Below, piece by piece: positions 46,692 through 47,861 of a stretch of 47,861 bases of DNA. The position numbers were made by a program, and so were the translations under genes. The DNA lies in contig NZ_PCOV01000015.1 in the NCBI RefSeq assembly GCF_002979435.1, forward strand, positions 1 to 47,861, written 5' to 3'. Position 1 is the stretch's first letter; every line of letters begins with the position of its first letter. Below the pieces are notes generated by a model. It searched no databases. It saw only the letters and a program-made list of their open reading frames with translations, and was not told the origin of the DNA. This DNA is from Microbacterium sp. MYb66 (lineage in GTDB: Bacteria > Actinomycetota > Actinomycetes > Actinomycetales > Microbacteriaceae).

Positions 46692-47861
46692 TTACTCCGG
46701 CAGCGGCTCGTCGCGGTACAGCGCTTCGAAGGTGTCGAGGGTCCGGTTGATGTCGTGGATCGCCACACCGTCGAGCGAGGCACGCTGCATCCGCTCGTAC
46801 TCCGCAGGGTCCGCGGTGAGCACATCGGTCAGGCGAGCGGCGAGCTCGTCGACGTCGCCCGGCTCGAACAGGTAGCCGTTCTCGCCGTCGTGCACGAGGT
46901 GCGGGAGGGCGACGGCATCCGCGGCGACGATCGGCAGCGCCGAGGCCATCGCCTCCATCGTCGCGATCGACTGCAGCTCGGCGATCGATGCGATCACGAA
47001 CAGGCTCGCGCGCGACAGCAGCGCGCGAAGGTCCTCGTCGCTGGTACGACCGTGGAAGGTCACGCGGTCGGCGAGCCCGAGCTGAGCCGTGAGGTGCTCC
47101 AGCTGCTTGCGCTGGTCGCCGCCGCCGACGATGTCGAACGTCGTGTCGAGCGCGGGGTCGAGCTTCGTCATCGCCTTGAGGATGACCTCGACCTGCTTCT
47201 CGGCGGTGAGGCGGCCGACGAAGATGATCCGGTTCTTCTCGCGGGGCGCGATCACCGGCGTGTACTGCGTGCGATCGATGCCGCAGCTGACGGGGATGAC
47301 GCCCTGCACCTCGACGGTCTTCTCGAGGAAGTCCGCTGCCCGACGGGTCGGCGTCGTGATCGCACGGGTCAGATCGAAGGTGCGCTTCGCGTCGGCCCAG
47401 GCGAACTTCAGCACGAGGTCGTCGATGAACTTGGGCATGGTCGTGTGATCGAGGATGTTCTCAGCCATCACGTGGTTGGTCGCGATGACCGGGATGCCTC
47501 GTTCGTGCGCGATGTACGCGAGGCCGCGGCCGATCACGATGTGCGACTGGATGTGCACGACATCCGGCTGCACGTGGTCGATGACCTTGCGGGCATAGGG
47601 CTTCGAACGCCACGGCCAGACGAACCGCAGCCAGTCGTGCGGGGCCCAGCGCACCGAAGGAAGCCGGTGCAGGGTCATCGGCTCGCCCTCGATGACCTCG
47701 GTGTGCGGCTGCGCACGGCGATAGGCCTGGTTGGGGGCGACGACGTGCACGTCGTGTCCGCGCTGCACGAGGCCGGCGGCGAGCCGCTCGGCGAAGCGGG
47801 CAGCGCCGTTGATGTCGGGCGCGAAGGTGTCGCAGCCGATCACGATCTTCAGCGGGCGGGG
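46692..47861 (-). CDS. GT4 glycosyltransferase, 5' end cut by the window
   Basis: A partial gene: 389 codons are visible and the frame stays open to the right edge (reading PRPLKIVIGCDTFAPDING), so the true start lies outside. A GTG at 47843 is inside the first beta strand and is unlikely to be the start. It has the acceptor half GAARFAERLAAGLVQRGHDVHVVAP, DVVHIQSHIVIG and NHVMAENILDH, and the donor half RIIFVGRLTAEKQVEVILKAM, FDIVGGG and AELQSIATMEAMASALPIVAAD. It resembles glycolipid GT4 enzymes (PimB or diacylglycerol glucosyltransferase groups). It ends TAA, 6 bp before the next GT4 gene. Confidence 0.9.
   Translation of the reverse strand, partial: PRPLKIVIGCDTFAPDINGAARFAERLAAGLVQRGHDVHVVAPNQAYRRAQPHTEVIEGEPMTLHRLPSVRWAPHDWLRFVWPWRSKPYARKVIDHVQPDVVHIQSHIVIGRGLAYIAHERGIPVIATNHVMAENILDHTTMPKFIDDLVLKFAWADAKRTFDLTRAITTPTRRAADFLEKTVEVQGVIPVSCGIDRTQYTPVIAPREKNRIIFVGRLTAEKQVEVILKAMTKLDPALDTTFDIVGGGDQRKQLEHLTAQLGLADRVTFHGRTSDEDLRALLSRASLFVIASIAELQSIATMEAMASALPIVAADAVALPHLVHDGENGYLFEPGDVDELAARLTDVLTADPAEYERMQRASLDGVAIHDINRTLDTFEALYRDEPLPE

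Noticed and set aside
47841..47843. GTG 47843 as the start of the last glycosyltransferase
   Set aside because: It falls inside the first beta strand (KIVIGCDTF), and the frame is open to the window edge, so the gene is more likely truncated.

Overview
This is a 47.9 kb chromosomal window from a high-GC (about 70%, judged by eye) actinobacterium, most likely a Microbacteriaceae member close to Microbacterium. The grounds are the density of GTG starts and 1-4 nt gene overlaps, many -10 boxes (TANNNT) placed 6-8 bp before a start codon, a HAIR operator in front of clpB, a context-dependent GGATGC/GCATCC codon habit, and the protein families present. I see no rRNA, tRNA, CRISPR array, insertion sequence, prophage or origin. 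All genes look intact except the last, which runs off the right edge. No gene-free stretch exceeds 300 bases.

Layout. 1-4.7 kb: a YtcJ-type amidohydrolase divergent from a TetR regulator with a conspicuous operator, then a DtxR-family (MntR-like) regulator, a NagD-type HAD phosphatase, a YdeI-like protein and a small membrane protein. 4.7-16.9 kb: the most interesting region, a nine-gene minus-strand operon (peptide-binding lipoprotein, two Dpp-type permeases, MurQ etherase, AnmK kinase, GNAT acetyltransferase, L-Ala-D/L-Glu epimerase-like enolase-superfamily protein, beta-lactamase-fold serine hydrolase, fused double ATPase), divergent from a MurR-like RpiR/SIS regulator translationally coupled to an MFS permease. 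Together these read as a peptidoglycan-fragment uptake and recycling locus. 17.0-17.5 kb: two tandem paralogous small membrane/coiled-coil proteins. 17.5-20.7 kb: an atypical ROK kinase with pyrE, divergent from exonuclease III and a Cof-type HAD phosphatase. 20.7-22.5 kb: a VOC - HxlR regulator - DHFR-like reductase cluster. 22.7-28.6 kb: a NarL-type two-component system, a methyltransferase, a BenE-like transporter and a NatAB-like ABC exporter, closed by a strong terminator.

28.6-33.2 kb: bifunctional proline dehydrogenase/P5C dehydrogenase PutA divergent from a LysR regulator. 33.2-39.4 kb: a TagE-like glycosyltransferase, a nitroreductase, a short UvrA-like double ABC ATPase and an APC amino-acid permease, closed by a 16-bp-stem terminator shared with clpB. 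39.4-43.7 kb: ClpB lacking its N-terminal domain, preceded by a HAIR (HspR) operator, then coaBC divergent from a TANGO2/NRDE protein. 43.7-47.9 kb: a GlxA-type AraC regulator, two small membrane proteins, and two GT4 glycosyltransferases in tandem, the first truncated by the window edge.

How the genes work together: the ABC system and possibly the MFS carrier would bring in muropeptides or anhydro-sugars. AnmK makes MurNAc-6-phosphate and MurQ converts it to GlcNAc-6-phosphate and D-lactate. The epimerase would turn the released L-Ala-D-Glu into L-Ala-L-Glu for peptidase digestion, and the SIS-domain regulator would sense a MurNAc-phosphate. The family assignments come from recognised motifs. 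The pathway reading and every regulatory link are inference.
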